Origin: a virus
IMG/VR virus record: IMGVR_UViG_3300033273_000282
Location: 62,001-126,000 of that record
Length of the DNA stretch: 64,000 bases
Strand: one strand, 5' to 3'
Below, in pieces: positions 41,833-47,469 of this stretch; position 1 is the first letter of the stretch; the number at the start of each line of letters is the position of its first letter. A model generated the notes under the pieces. It was not told where the DNA came from and searched no databases. It saw nothing but the letters and a program-made list of their open reading frames with translations. Made by a program: the position numbers and the translations under genes.

Positions 41833-41838
41833 TATAAT
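41833..41838 (+). promoter_or_regulatory. -10 element TATAAT
   Basis: TATAAT followed by a 26-nt leader ending AAGGGAACCACTCC before ATG 41865. The leader end is shared with that of 42279 (AAGGGAACCACCC). Confidence 0.55.
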
Positions 41839-41864
41839 ACAAAGGTAATCAAGGGAACCACTCC

Positions 41865-42233
41865 ATGACCACCATCAACACTGCTGATTCCTTCTTCGAT
41901 TTCATTCAGACTGCTGATGCTCGCAACACGATTCAGCTCAACATTGTCAAGTATTGCCTGATGCTGTGTGATGCTCTAGAGCAAGGTGCGCCGAAGGATT
42001 ATACCTTCCGTCTTGATAGTTCTGGGCGTAAGTATCACAGAATCCACATGTGGATTGGTGAGCGTCGTGATAGTATTCATGCGTTCATTGATAAGAAGAC
42101 TGGTGAAGTGTACAAGCCCGCATCAATCAAGGGACCAGCCAAAGGAGTGCGCTTTAACCTGTGTATCATCTCCGATCGTGAGAAGTGCCTGGAGTGTGCC
42201 GATTGGGCAGGTGGCTACCTTTACGCTCGCTGA
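41865..42233 (+). CDS. unrecognised protein of the small-gene region
   Basis: 122 residues; contains FRLDSSGRKYHRIHMWIGERRDSIHAFIDKKTGEVYKPAS (key residues RKYHRIHMW and HAFIDKKTGEVYKPAS), a strand pattern I recall from cyanophage hypotheticals. Unknown function; own promoter upstream and downstream. Confidence 0.75.
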   Translation: MTTINTADSFFDFIQTADARNTIQLNIVKYCLMLCDALEQGAPKDYTFRLDSSGRKYHRIHMWIGERRDSIHAFIDKKTGEVYKPASIKGPAKGVRFNLCIISDREKCLECADWAGGYLYAR

Positions 42234-42247
42234 GTGTTCAGCCACCC

Positions 42248-42253
42248 TATAAT
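42248..42253 (+). promoter_or_regulatory. -10 element TATAAT
   Basis: TATAAT, 5 nt, CATCGACAAGGGAACC leader, ATG 42279. Member of the shared leader set. Confidence 0.55.
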
Positions 42254-42278
42254 AAGCACATCGACAAGGGAACCACCC

Positions 42279-42506
42279 ATGGGCAACACCAACGTCTTCT
42301 ACAGGGTTGAGATCGACTTCTACGAGTCTCCCGAGCATCCCATCATCTACTTCCGCAAGGCAAAGCGTTGTAAGACTGCTAAGGGTGCCGACCGTCAAGC
42401 CAATCGCATGGTGAACGAGGCAGTGGAGGCATGGCGTCCATTCTCTCAGCAGATCATGCGCTACACCGTCTCCCGTGTGCCAGCGAGCGAAGTGGTGGAG
42501 GCATGA
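42279..42506 (+). CDS. small basic protein
   Basis: 75 residues: VFYRVEIDFYESPEHPIIYFRK, then a Lys/Arg-rich helix (KRCKTAKGADRQANRM). May bind nucleic acid. ATG 42279 follows the leader; upstream in-frame codons are not needed. Confidence 0.68.
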   Translation: MGNTNVFYRVEIDFYESPEHPIIYFRKAKRCKTAKGADRQANRMVNEAVEAWRPFSQQIMRYTVSRVPASEVVEA

Positions 42507-42528
42507 CCCACAGACCACCATTTCACCC

Positions 42529-42534
42529 TATACT
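42529..42534 (+). promoter_or_regulatory. -10 element TATACT
   Basis: TATACT, 5 nt, CATCAGCAAACGACCC, ATG 42556. Overlaps the end of the preceding gene's 3' region. Confidence 0.55.
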
Positions 42535-42555
42535 AAGCACATCAGCAAACGACCC

Positions 42556-42795
42556 ATGCGACTCCACACCTCCGCCACCCAGATCGACTTCTATCCCATT
42601 GGCACTGGCAAGCGTTTCGTCAAGCGTGTCATCTGGCATCCTGGTGATGAGCAGACTGAGATGACTTCATTCTCCACCCGTAACAAGACCGACATGGTGT
42701 ATGATGTGAACTGCTACCTTGCTAATGGTGCTACTATCAGTGACTTCAACCTCAACGAATACACTGGCACTGACTACACTCCCATGTATGTCTAA
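42556..42795 (+). CDS. small protein
   Basis: 79 residues, strand-rich (IDFYPIGTGKRFVKRVIWHPGD; NEYTGTDYTPMYV). Unknown. Shared-leader promoter. Confidence 0.65.
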   Translation: MRLHTSATQIDFYPIGTGKRFVKRVIWHPGDEQTEMTSFSTRNKTDMVYDVNCYLANGATISDFNLNEYTGTDYTPMYV

Positions 42796-42801
42796 GCCAC
42801 T

Positions 42802-42993
42802 ATGGATGACCGTAAGTATTCCCCATTTGACAAAGGTGACCGAGTTACCTATAATAACCTAACTGGAGTCGTTAATTTCATTTGTGACCGCTACATTACT
42901 ATCACCACTCGCAATGGAGAGCACAAATCCCAAGACACCAATCTCGTTGTGTTCAATGATGACTGGTGCGATGTACAGCCAGTATGTAAATAA
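42802..42993 (+). CDS. small KOW/SH3-like protein
   Basis: 63 residues; FDKGDRVTYNNLTGVVNFICDRYITITT looks like an SH3/KOW-type beta-barrel start. Could bind RNA or protein. Two cysteines near the C-terminus. The next gene has an AAGGAG site just after its stop. Confidence 0.6.
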   Translation: MDDRKYSPFDKGDRVTYNNLTGVVNFICDRYITITTRNGEHKSQDTNLVVFNDDWCDVQPVCK

Positions 42994-43007
42994 TAAGGAG
43001 CTGTACA

Positions 43008-43181
43008 ATGAGGTATGCCGTTATTTTGAAGAGACAGAAGAAGAGAAAGGTATCTACTGTAAAGATACCATTTCTGTCTATCACGGACGCAATACACTAC
43101 GAAAGTAATATAAGACTCCACGACCCCAAAGTAACACACACCGAAGTTATTCCTCTATTTTCTGATGAAGCACCAGTTTGA
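43008..43181 (+). CDS. small basic protein with strong ribosome site
   Basis: 57 residues beginning RYAVILKRQKKRKVSTVKIP. AAGGAG at 42995-43000 lies 7 nt upstream of ATG 43008, one of the few good SD sites in this region. Unknown; overlaps the next start. Confidence 0.65.
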   Translation: MRYAVILKRQKKRKVSTVKIPFLSITDAIHYESNIRLHDPKVTHTEVIPLFSDEAPV

Positions 43182-43362
43182 AGTCAACAACACTCAGATC
43201 GTCATTGATCTCAAGCAAAAGCGTAAAGGTGTGTATTGGTCTTATCAAGACACCCCATATAACTATGGACCATTCAAGAGTGACCAACAAGCCCTGAATG
43301 ATGCTAAACTCTACTCCCAGTATGGAACAACAAATAAACTCCTCATTCCTGAATCCAAGTAA
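43165..43362 (+). CDS. small protein
   Basis: 65 residues (KHQFEVNNTQIVIDLKQKRKG, then WSYQDTPYNYGPF). Overlaps its neighbours. Unknown. Confidence 0.62.
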   Translation: MKHQFEVNNTQIVIDLKQKRKGVYWSYQDTPYNYGPFKSDQQALNDAKLYSQYGTTNKLLIPESK

Positions 43363-43942
43363 AGTAGAGCCACGCTTACTTGTACTCAAACGGTTCAATG
43401 ATCAGATCAGAAAGGAGTTTGACAAAGCATTACCTAATCTAGAGTTTAGAGACTTTGCTTCCTATCAAGAGAACTATATCTCTAAAGAAGGCAAGGGATT
43501 TCCTATACTAGAGAAAGAGTACTATCAGGCACCACAAAGAACAACAACGAATCCTAGTTGGTGTATTGCTCCGATCCTATACAACAGCCAACGCTATAAA
43601 CGTAATAGCGTACTGATGCCTAAACTAACCAAGATGATTGAGTTCATTGGTCATACCACATATGCTGGTATTACTGTACTCGATCCTGGCTATGGATTAG
43701 ATTGGCACTATGATGATGACCCATGTGAAGGAGTCATCCAATTCAGATCTTTCTATAATATCTCTACTGACAATGGTACATTCCTAGAAGTACAAGAGAC
43801 AGAGAAGAGAGTCGTAAGAAAGTATTTCATGGAGTCAGAGTATATGATCTTCAGAGCAAAGAAGAAACATAGAGTGTACAATGAGGGTAAGGCTCCGCGT
43901 TATTCTGTGGTGATAGATGTACTCAAACAACAGTTAATCTAA
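43322..43942 (+). CDS. 2-oxoglutarate/Fe(II) oxygenase (fourth of four)
   Basis: 206 residues from ATG 43322 (43298 is an alternative, overlapping the previous gene more). H129-Y-D131 in GLDWHYDDDP, H183 in KKKHRVYN and R193 in RYSVVIDV form the HxD...H...R set of aspartyl/prolyl-hydroxylase-type enzymes. It is unlike the other three in order and spacing, so a different origin is likely. It is the last gene before the DnaA-box array. Confidence 0.8.
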   Translation: MEQQINSSFLNPSKVEPRLLVLKRFNDQIRKEFDKALPNLEFRDFASYQENYISKEGKGFPILEKEYYQAPQRTTTNPSWCIAPILYNSQRYKRNSVLMPKLTKMIEFIGHTTYAGITVLDPGYGLDWHYDDDPCEGVIQFRSFYNISTDNGTFLEVQETEKRVVRKYFMESEYMIFRAKKKHRVYNEGKAPRYSVVIDVLKQQLI

Positions 43943-43949
43943 ACAACCC

Positions 43950-44003
43950 TGTGGAAAACCCTGTGGAATCTGTGGAAAAACCTGTGGAAAACTCTGTGGA
44001 AAA
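43950..44003. repeat. array of five DnaA-type boxes
   Basis: TGTGGAAAA occurs at 43950, 43971, 43983 and 43995 and a near copy (TGTGGAATC) at 43962; on the other strand this is TTTTCCACA, which fits the DnaA consensus TTWTNCACA and is the form I recall from Synechococcus origins. Spacing is 12, 9, 12, 12 nt with all boxes in one orientation. No coding frame explains the array. See Findings. Confidence 0.85.
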
Positions 44004-44029
44004 AAATGTATTAAAAAATGTGTTTGTGT
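44000..44029. other. AT-rich stretch beside the DnaA boxes
   Basis: About 30 nt with poly-A and TTAAAAAATGTGTTTGTG, no gene. Possible DNA-unwinding element of an origin. Confidence 0.5.
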
Positions 44030-44050
44030 GAGCTAGTCGGCGGAAAGGGA

Positions 44051-44084
44051 TGGGAATGTCTGGGAATGTCTAGGATTGTCTAGG
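44051..44084. repeat. 10-bp iterons
   Basis: TGGGAATGTC, TGGGAATGTC, TAGGATTGTC and TAGG in exact 10-nt register, i.e. on one face of the helix. Typical of protein-binding iterons. Confidence 0.75.
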
Positions 44085-44154
44085 TGCCTTTGGGGCTTAG
44101 CACGCAACCTATCGAAAGTCAACCACTCGAAGTACACTTTGAGAACTGTCACAG

Positions 44155-44188
44155 AACCCTCCGAAACCCTCCGAATTGGCTGTATAAT
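44155..44188 (+). promoter_or_regulatory. direct repeats and -10 before the KTSC-like gene
   Basis: Two tandem AACCCTCCGA copies (44155-44174) are followed by TATAAT (44183-44188), with no -35, suggesting activator-dependent initiation. The leader holds AAGGG 8 nt before TTG 44216. Confidence 0.6.
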
Positions 44189-44215
44189 TACAGAGTAATC
44201 AAAAGGGATCAAACC

Positions 44216-44503
44216 TTGGCACCACGAAAGAAAAAAGCAACTCCGCCGAAAGCTGCCACAATTGTGAGTCCTGTTACTTTTGATGTAAAAGAGTACAGCA
44301 CAGCTATTGACACCATTTCGGTAGACTCTGAGAAAGTTAGTGTAACCTTCGCAAGTCAAGAGAAAGTGTATGATTATACTTTCTCAGGGGATTTGAAAGA
44401 ATTTGTTGAAACCCTTGAAAAGTATACAAAAGAGCAGCATTTGTCTCTTGGTAAGTATTTCAATGGTTTGGTGAAAGATGGTAGTCTTTCTCAAAAAGTA
44501 TAA
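44216..44503 (+). CDS. KTSC-like small protein with basic tail
   Basis: 95 residues starting at TTG 44216, chosen because AAGGG and a -10 lie just upstream. A basic N-terminus (APRKKKATPPKAAT) precedes a segment with VSVTFASQEKVYDYTFSGD and LSLGKYFNGLVKDGSL, which fits the KTSC pattern (VxF...YxY...SxGxYFN). KTSC domains occur in nucleic-acid-associated proteins, with unknown function. Adjacent to the DnaA-box locus, so a replication or binding role is possible. Confidence 0.6.
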   Translation: MAPRKKKATPPKAATIVSPVTFDVKEYSTAIDTISVDSEKVSVTFASQEKVYDYTFSGDLKEFVETLEKYTKEQHLSLGKYFNGLVKDGSLSQKV

Positions 44504-44543
44504 CTATTAGTGAAACCTTTGAGTTTAGACAAAAGTAACACAA

Positions 44544-44735
44544 ATGGCTAAAACCTGGAACAATAGAGGTAGTAATCGCAATTCCTCTTTTAGTAAGAAG
44601 AAGAGAGAATATGCTGAGTATCTTGATCTTGAGAGCAGTGGCTATCTTGATCAGATTGCCAATGCTAAGAGGATCAAGAACTATAGCAAAGACATCACCA
44701 ACTACGATGACATCGATGACTACTACTCTGAATGA
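44544..44735 (+). CDS. small basic protein
   Basis: 63 residues, Asn/Ser/Lys-rich N-terminus (KTWNNRGSNRNSSFSKKKREY) then an acidic tail. Probably unstructured in part. Overlaps the next frame. Confidence 0.62.
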   Translation: MAKTWNNRGSNRNSSFSKKKREYAEYLDLESSGYLDQIANAKRIKNYSKDITNYDDIDDYYSE

Positions 44736-44895
44736 GTTTGTAACACCAACTGATCAGGTAGATTATGTTCAGTATCTGTTGGACACTGATTTGATCAACG
44801 ATCATCCTGAATATCGGAAGATTGCTGACTACTACCTGATGGAGGGTTTGTGTTACGAAGTGTTTGTGGGAGACGATTACAACAACTCTCAGTGA
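44707..44895 (+). CDS. small acidic protein
   Basis: 62 residues (EFVTPTDQVDYVQYLLDTDL; YYLMEGLCYEVFVGDD). ATG 44707 or 44716; the overlap with the previous gene is about 29 nt. Unknown. Confidence 0.55.
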   Translation: MTSMTTTLNEFVTPTDQVDYVQYLLDTDLINDHPEYRKIADYYLMEGLCYEVFVGDDYNNSQ

Positions 44896-44981
44896 GTTTG
44901 TGTTAGTAACTGTGTCCGACTAATTGACACTATGCGATGAGCCGCCCGATCGCAAGGGGTTGTGTGCCACTTTAATGAACT

Positions 44982-45023
44982 GTCCACCTAACCCCCCAGA
45001 TCGCGGGTGCCTGTGCCTATACT
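44982..45023 (+). promoter_or_regulatory. GTCCAC-box promoter (leaderless type)
   Basis: GTCCAC (44982-44987), 30 bp, TATACT (45018-45023), then only six nt before ATG 45030. Transcription would begin at or next to the start codon. The upstream 44896-44981 stretch has no gene. Confidence 0.65.
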
Positions 45024-45029
45024 AGTCAC

Positions 45030-45197
45030 ATGAACAAAACCACCAACCCCTACGCTCAGCAGATCCTCGCTAAGGGACGCGACCTGCCCACGACCCCCGC
45101 ACCTAAGCGGGAGTTCCCCTGTACTATCCACGGTCGCCGCTTCGAGACTCAAGAAGAGTATAACGAAGCACTCGCAGATTTCCTGAACGGTAACTGA
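45030..45197 (+). CDS. small protein
   Basis: 55 residues (YAQQILAKGRDLPTTPAPKREF; IHGRRFETQEEYNEALADFL). Leaderless transcript predicted. Unknown. Confidence 0.68.
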   Translation: MNKTTNPYAQQILAKGRDLPTTPAPKREFPCTIHGRRFETQEEYNEALADFLNGN

Positions 45198-45201
45198 AAC
45201 T

Positions 45202-45381
45202 ATGTCTGACATGTTTAACTCTGTTCTCGAATCTCTGCCTCAATTCATCTCTGAAATGGAGGCAGATTGGTGTATGGTTTATGACTTCATGGAAGCACAG
45301 ATTGGTGTGCTTACTGAAGATCAATGGGATCAAGTTGAGATGGTATACTGGCAGCATGGTCTAGAAGATCAGCGCTTCTGA
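45202..45381 (+). CDS. small acidic protein
   Basis: 59 residues, helical, rich in Met, Trp and acidic residues (FISEMEADWCMVYDFMEAQI). Follows the previous gene by 4 nt. Unknown. Confidence 0.66.
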   Translation: MSDMFNSVLESLPQFISEMEADWCMVYDFMEAQIGVLTEDQWDQVEMVYWQHGLEDQRF

Positions 45382-45433
45382 GTATACCTTACTCACTCCT
45401 GAGTTCTTTATACTTAGGGCGGCTCGCATGGGG

Positions 45434-45491
45434 TGCCAGCTGGCATACTGTCCACCAAACACCCCAAAGCAGCATCCCCTGGCTCTATACT
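45434..45491 (+). promoter_or_regulatory. palindrome plus GTCCAC-box promoter (leaderless type)
   Basis: Palindrome TGCCAGCTGGCA (45434-45445), GTCCAC (45450-45455), 30 bp, TATACT (45486-45491), six nt, ATG 45498. Confidence 0.65.
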
Positions 45492-45497
45492 CATTCC

Positions 45498-45698
45498 ATG
45501 ATCAACATCAACTGCAGCACGTCCACCTCAGTCTGGACTCTCAAGGTCAATCCCCTGACTGGCACATGTAAGGTACGCTGGTTCAAAGGGTGCCTGACTG
45601 AGTATACGTTCAAAGCATCCAAGCGTGCCATCCTAGCGCTGCTGATCGCCCACGACCGTTCCTTGGGACAGTGGGTGAACTGGCACTGCTTCGCTTGA
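45498..45698 (+). CDS. KTSC-like small protein
   Basis: 66 residues; LKVNPLTGTCKVRWFKGCLTEYTF and the end SLGQWVN match the KTSC pattern (VxFxxG...Y.F...SxGxxxN) loosely. The second KTSC-like gene after 44216. Predicted leaderless. Confidence 0.5.
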   Translation: MININCSTSTSVWTLKVNPLTGTCKVRWFKGCLTEYTFKASKRAILALLIAHDRSLGQWVNWHCFA

Positions 45699-45716
45699 TC
45701 TGCCAGCTCCTGGCTC

Positions 45717-45722
45717 TATACT
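45717..45722 (+). promoter_or_regulatory. -10 element TATACT
   Basis: TATACT with a 28-nt leader rich in C and A, no SD, before ATG 45751. The preceding GGCTC matches the other promoters in this set. Confidence 0.55.
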
Positions 45723-45750
45723 AAGCACAGTTCAAACAACCACCGCAACC

Positions 45751-46077
45751 ATGCGTAAGATCGAACGCCTGATGAACGACGCCATTTCCGAGGGTCGCAA
45801 CTGGACCAGCGGTAACACTAGCGTTACTCACACCGACGAGGTGGCAGAGGTTCGCCTTCACGGAAACCTGATCGCTGAGGTGGGAGACACCTTTATCCGT
45901 CTCTTTGATGGCGGTTGGCAGTCGAATACCACGAAGTCACGCCTTAACGCGATCCTGCGGGAGCATGGCGAGCAGGGCGACGGCGTGTTCCAGAAGGACT
46001 GGGCATGGTTCGTCACCATGAACACCGCCCAGGGACTGACGACCGTCCCATTCTTCTCTTCCATGCGTCTCGGGTGA
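45751..46077 (+). CDS. conserved-type cyanophage protein
   Basis: 108 residues with KIERLMNDAISEGRNW, VRLHGNLIAEVGDTFIRLFDGGWQSNTTKSRLNAI (key residues LHGNxIAxVGD and DGGWQSxTTKSRLNA) and GVFQKDWAWFV, all of which I recall from cyanophage proteins of unknown function. Promoter and hairpin border it. Confidence 0.8.
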   Translation: MRKIERLMNDAISEGRNWTSGNTSVTHTDEVAEVRLHGNLIAEVGDTFIRLFDGGWQSNTTKSRLNAILREHGEQGDGVFQKDWAWFVTMNTAQGLTTVPFFSSMRLG

Positions 46078-46099
46078 GACATTACAGAGTGTAACAACA

Positions 46100-46120
46100 G
46101 GGTGCCACCAGGCACCCTTT
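46100..46120 (+). terminator. short hairpin terminator
   Basis: GGGTGCC-ACCA-GGCACCC followed by TTT; a weak intrinsic terminator before the next gene. Confidence 0.6.
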
Positions 46121-46136
46121 CCTATAGAATGAACCC

Positions 46137-46358
46137 ATGAAACAAATCAAGATGAGGCAGGCACGCAAGATGCTCGCCAAGGTGCCAGGCGTTCAGATCC
46201 GCAGGGGTCGCTCAGGTCATGACAAGATCTCGCACCCTAACCTCAGTGAGACATTCCCCCTCCCTATCCATGGATCAGGCAGCAGCCACGAGCTTTCCCC
46301 TGGGGTAACGAAGAACTTCATGAAGTTCTACGATCGCCTGGTGGCAGCAGCCAATTGA
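46137..46358 (+). CDS. HicA-like mRNA interferase domain
   Basis: 73 residues: KMLAKVPGVQIRRGRSGHDKISHP, then PLPIHG and ELSPGVTKNFMKF, the order of the HicA dsRBD-like toxin (putative catalytic His28 in SGHDKI). A TATAGA -10 lies 8 nt before the ATG. No HicB antitoxin is next to it. It may cleave host mRNA, or be an inactive RNA-binding relative. Confidence 0.65.
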   Translation: MKQIKMRQARKMLAKVPGVQIRRGRSGHDKISHPNLSETFPLPIHGSGSSHELSPGVTKNFMKFYDRLVAAAN

Positions 46359-46364
46359 GGCACT

Positions 46365-46405
46365 GTCCACCATTTCCCCCAAAGCACCCCAGGACCTGCC
46401 ATACT
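46365..46405 (+). promoter_or_regulatory. GTCCAC-box promoter (leaderless type)
   Basis: GTCCAC (46365-46370), 29 bp, CATACT (46400-46405), six nt, ATG 46412. Confidence 0.58.
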
Positions 46406-46411
46406 AAGAGC

Positions 46412-46594
46412 ATGACAAACGAAACCAACTTCGACCGCTTCACCTTCGCCGCTCTCGCTGGTCGGGCAGGTCAGACCCCCGCCAACTACGCCAACGACAT
46501 GGGCGACGGCGACTTCGACGACTACTTCACCGCTGAGGATTACGACCGACGCCGCTACGAGACCGAGCGACGCCGCCAGCGTTACGGGTACTGA
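46412..46594 (+). CDS. small protein
   Basis: 60 residues, helical with a basic C-terminus (DRRRYETERRRQRYGY) and an acidic centre. Predicted leaderless. Unknown. Confidence 0.65.
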   Translation: MTNETNFDRFTFAALAGRAGQTPANYANDMGDGDFDDYFTAEDYDRRRYETERRRQRYGY

Positions 46595-46596
46595 TC

Positions 46597-46764
46597 ATGT
46601 GGGCAGCACTGACTAAACCCCGCTCTCCATCCTACCACCGACGCGCCATGCTTAAGGTTGCCCTGATCGCCCTTGTCCTCTATGTTGCCTGGGAGCCAAT
46701 CCGTCCCCTTCGGGTGATCACCGCTGATATCATCCTGGCAGCACAGCACGAGCTCAGGAAGTAG
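46597..46764 (+). CDS. small membrane protein
   Basis: 55 residues with one hydrophobic segment (LKVALIALVLYVAWEP at about 19-34) and flanking basic residues. Probably a single-pass inner membrane protein; may affect host membranes. Overlaps nothing; short gap to the preceding gene. Confidence 0.6.
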   Translation: MWAALTKPRSPSYHRRAMLKVALIALVLYVAWEPIRPLRVITADIILAAQHELRK

Positions 46765-46841
46765 GGCAGTCGGCAAGGTGTCCCCTCTGCCGCTGGATTG
46801 GCAGGGGGAGCGCCTAGGATACATACAACAAAGCAAAGCAC

Positions 46842-47063
46842 ATGAACCACACCTTCGCAGTCCAACCCGCAGCATGGGGCAAGTTCGATCCTCACGGGTG
46901 CGACTGGGCAACGGACATCAACCACGCCTACCGCATCGCTAAGCAATGGGGCGAATCCTGCATGATCTGGATGTGCCCCCCTTCTGGTGATCCGATCCGT
47001 TGGTGCCGCGCCGATGCCAACACGAACGCCATCGCTGATCTGGTCTTTGGGGTTGACCGCTGA
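46842..47063 (+). CDS. small protein
   Basis: 73 residues, aromatic and Cys-rich (WGKFDPHGCDW; CMIWMCPPSGDPIRWCRAD). Unknown. A possible weak promoter (TAGGAT) precedes it. Confidence 0.64.
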   Translation: MNHTFAVQPAAWGKFDPHGCDWATDINHAYRIAKQWGESCMIWMCPPSGDPIRWCRADANTNAIADLVFGVDR

Positions 47064-47081
47064 CCCCAGACCCTGTACAAT
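47053..47081 (+). promoter_or_regulatory. promoter TTGACC-17-TACAAT
   Basis: TTGACC (47053-47058), 17 bp, TACAAT (47076-47081), leader rich in CA repeats before ATG 47107. Confidence 0.6.
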
Positions 47082-47106
47082 ACACACAACACACACAAAC
47101 GACACG

Positions 47107-47355
47107 ATGAACGGTTGGGCAAATTACGAGACCTGGAACGCTGCCCTCTGGGTTGGCAACGACGAGTTCCTCTACAACACCGCCAAGGCGTGCGTGGAGT
47201 TCGCCGCTGAGGGTGAGAGTCCCTGGGCGAAGTTCGTCCGCTGTATGACCGACGGGCAGATCGGACGCCACCTCGTCACCACTGGCGACGGCGTGCGTTG
47301 GGATGACCCCGCCATCAACGTGGCAGAGATGGAAGACATGATGACCGACCTCTGA
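47107..47355 (+). CDS. small conserved-type cyanophage protein (YETWN family)
   Basis: 82 residues; NGWANYETWNAALWVGNDEFLYNTA is characteristic of a small protein family of phages and bacteria that I recall by the YETWNxALWxxND motif. Function unknown. Followed by a G/C hairpin. Confidence 0.8.
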   Translation: MNGWANYETWNAALWVGNDEFLYNTAKACVEFAAEGESPWAKFVRCMTDGQIGRHLVTTGDGVRWDDPAINVAEMEDMMTDL

Positions 47356-47377
47356 TCCTACCACTGACAGAGGCACT

Positions 47378-47396
47378 GGGGGGTTGGTCGCCCCCC
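47378..47396 (+). terminator. G-C hairpin between the small-gene region and the PPTase gene
   Basis: GGGGGG-TTGGTCG-CCCCCC, no T-tract. Might be a pause site or an mRNA end. Confidence 0.4.
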
Positions 47397-47469
47397 GCCC
47401 CCCCTAGCTAAAAGGGACCCGCAAGCCTAATCTATAAAGTCTTGCTCTCGCCCACCCGATAGAACGTCA

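Noticed and set aside
43950-44084. CRISPR array
   Set aside because: Repeat unit is 9-12 bp without spacers; fits DnaA boxes and iterons instead.
44924-44929. TTGACA as a promoter -35
   Set aside because: No -10 at 16-18 bp downstream; the TATACT at 45018 is too far away.
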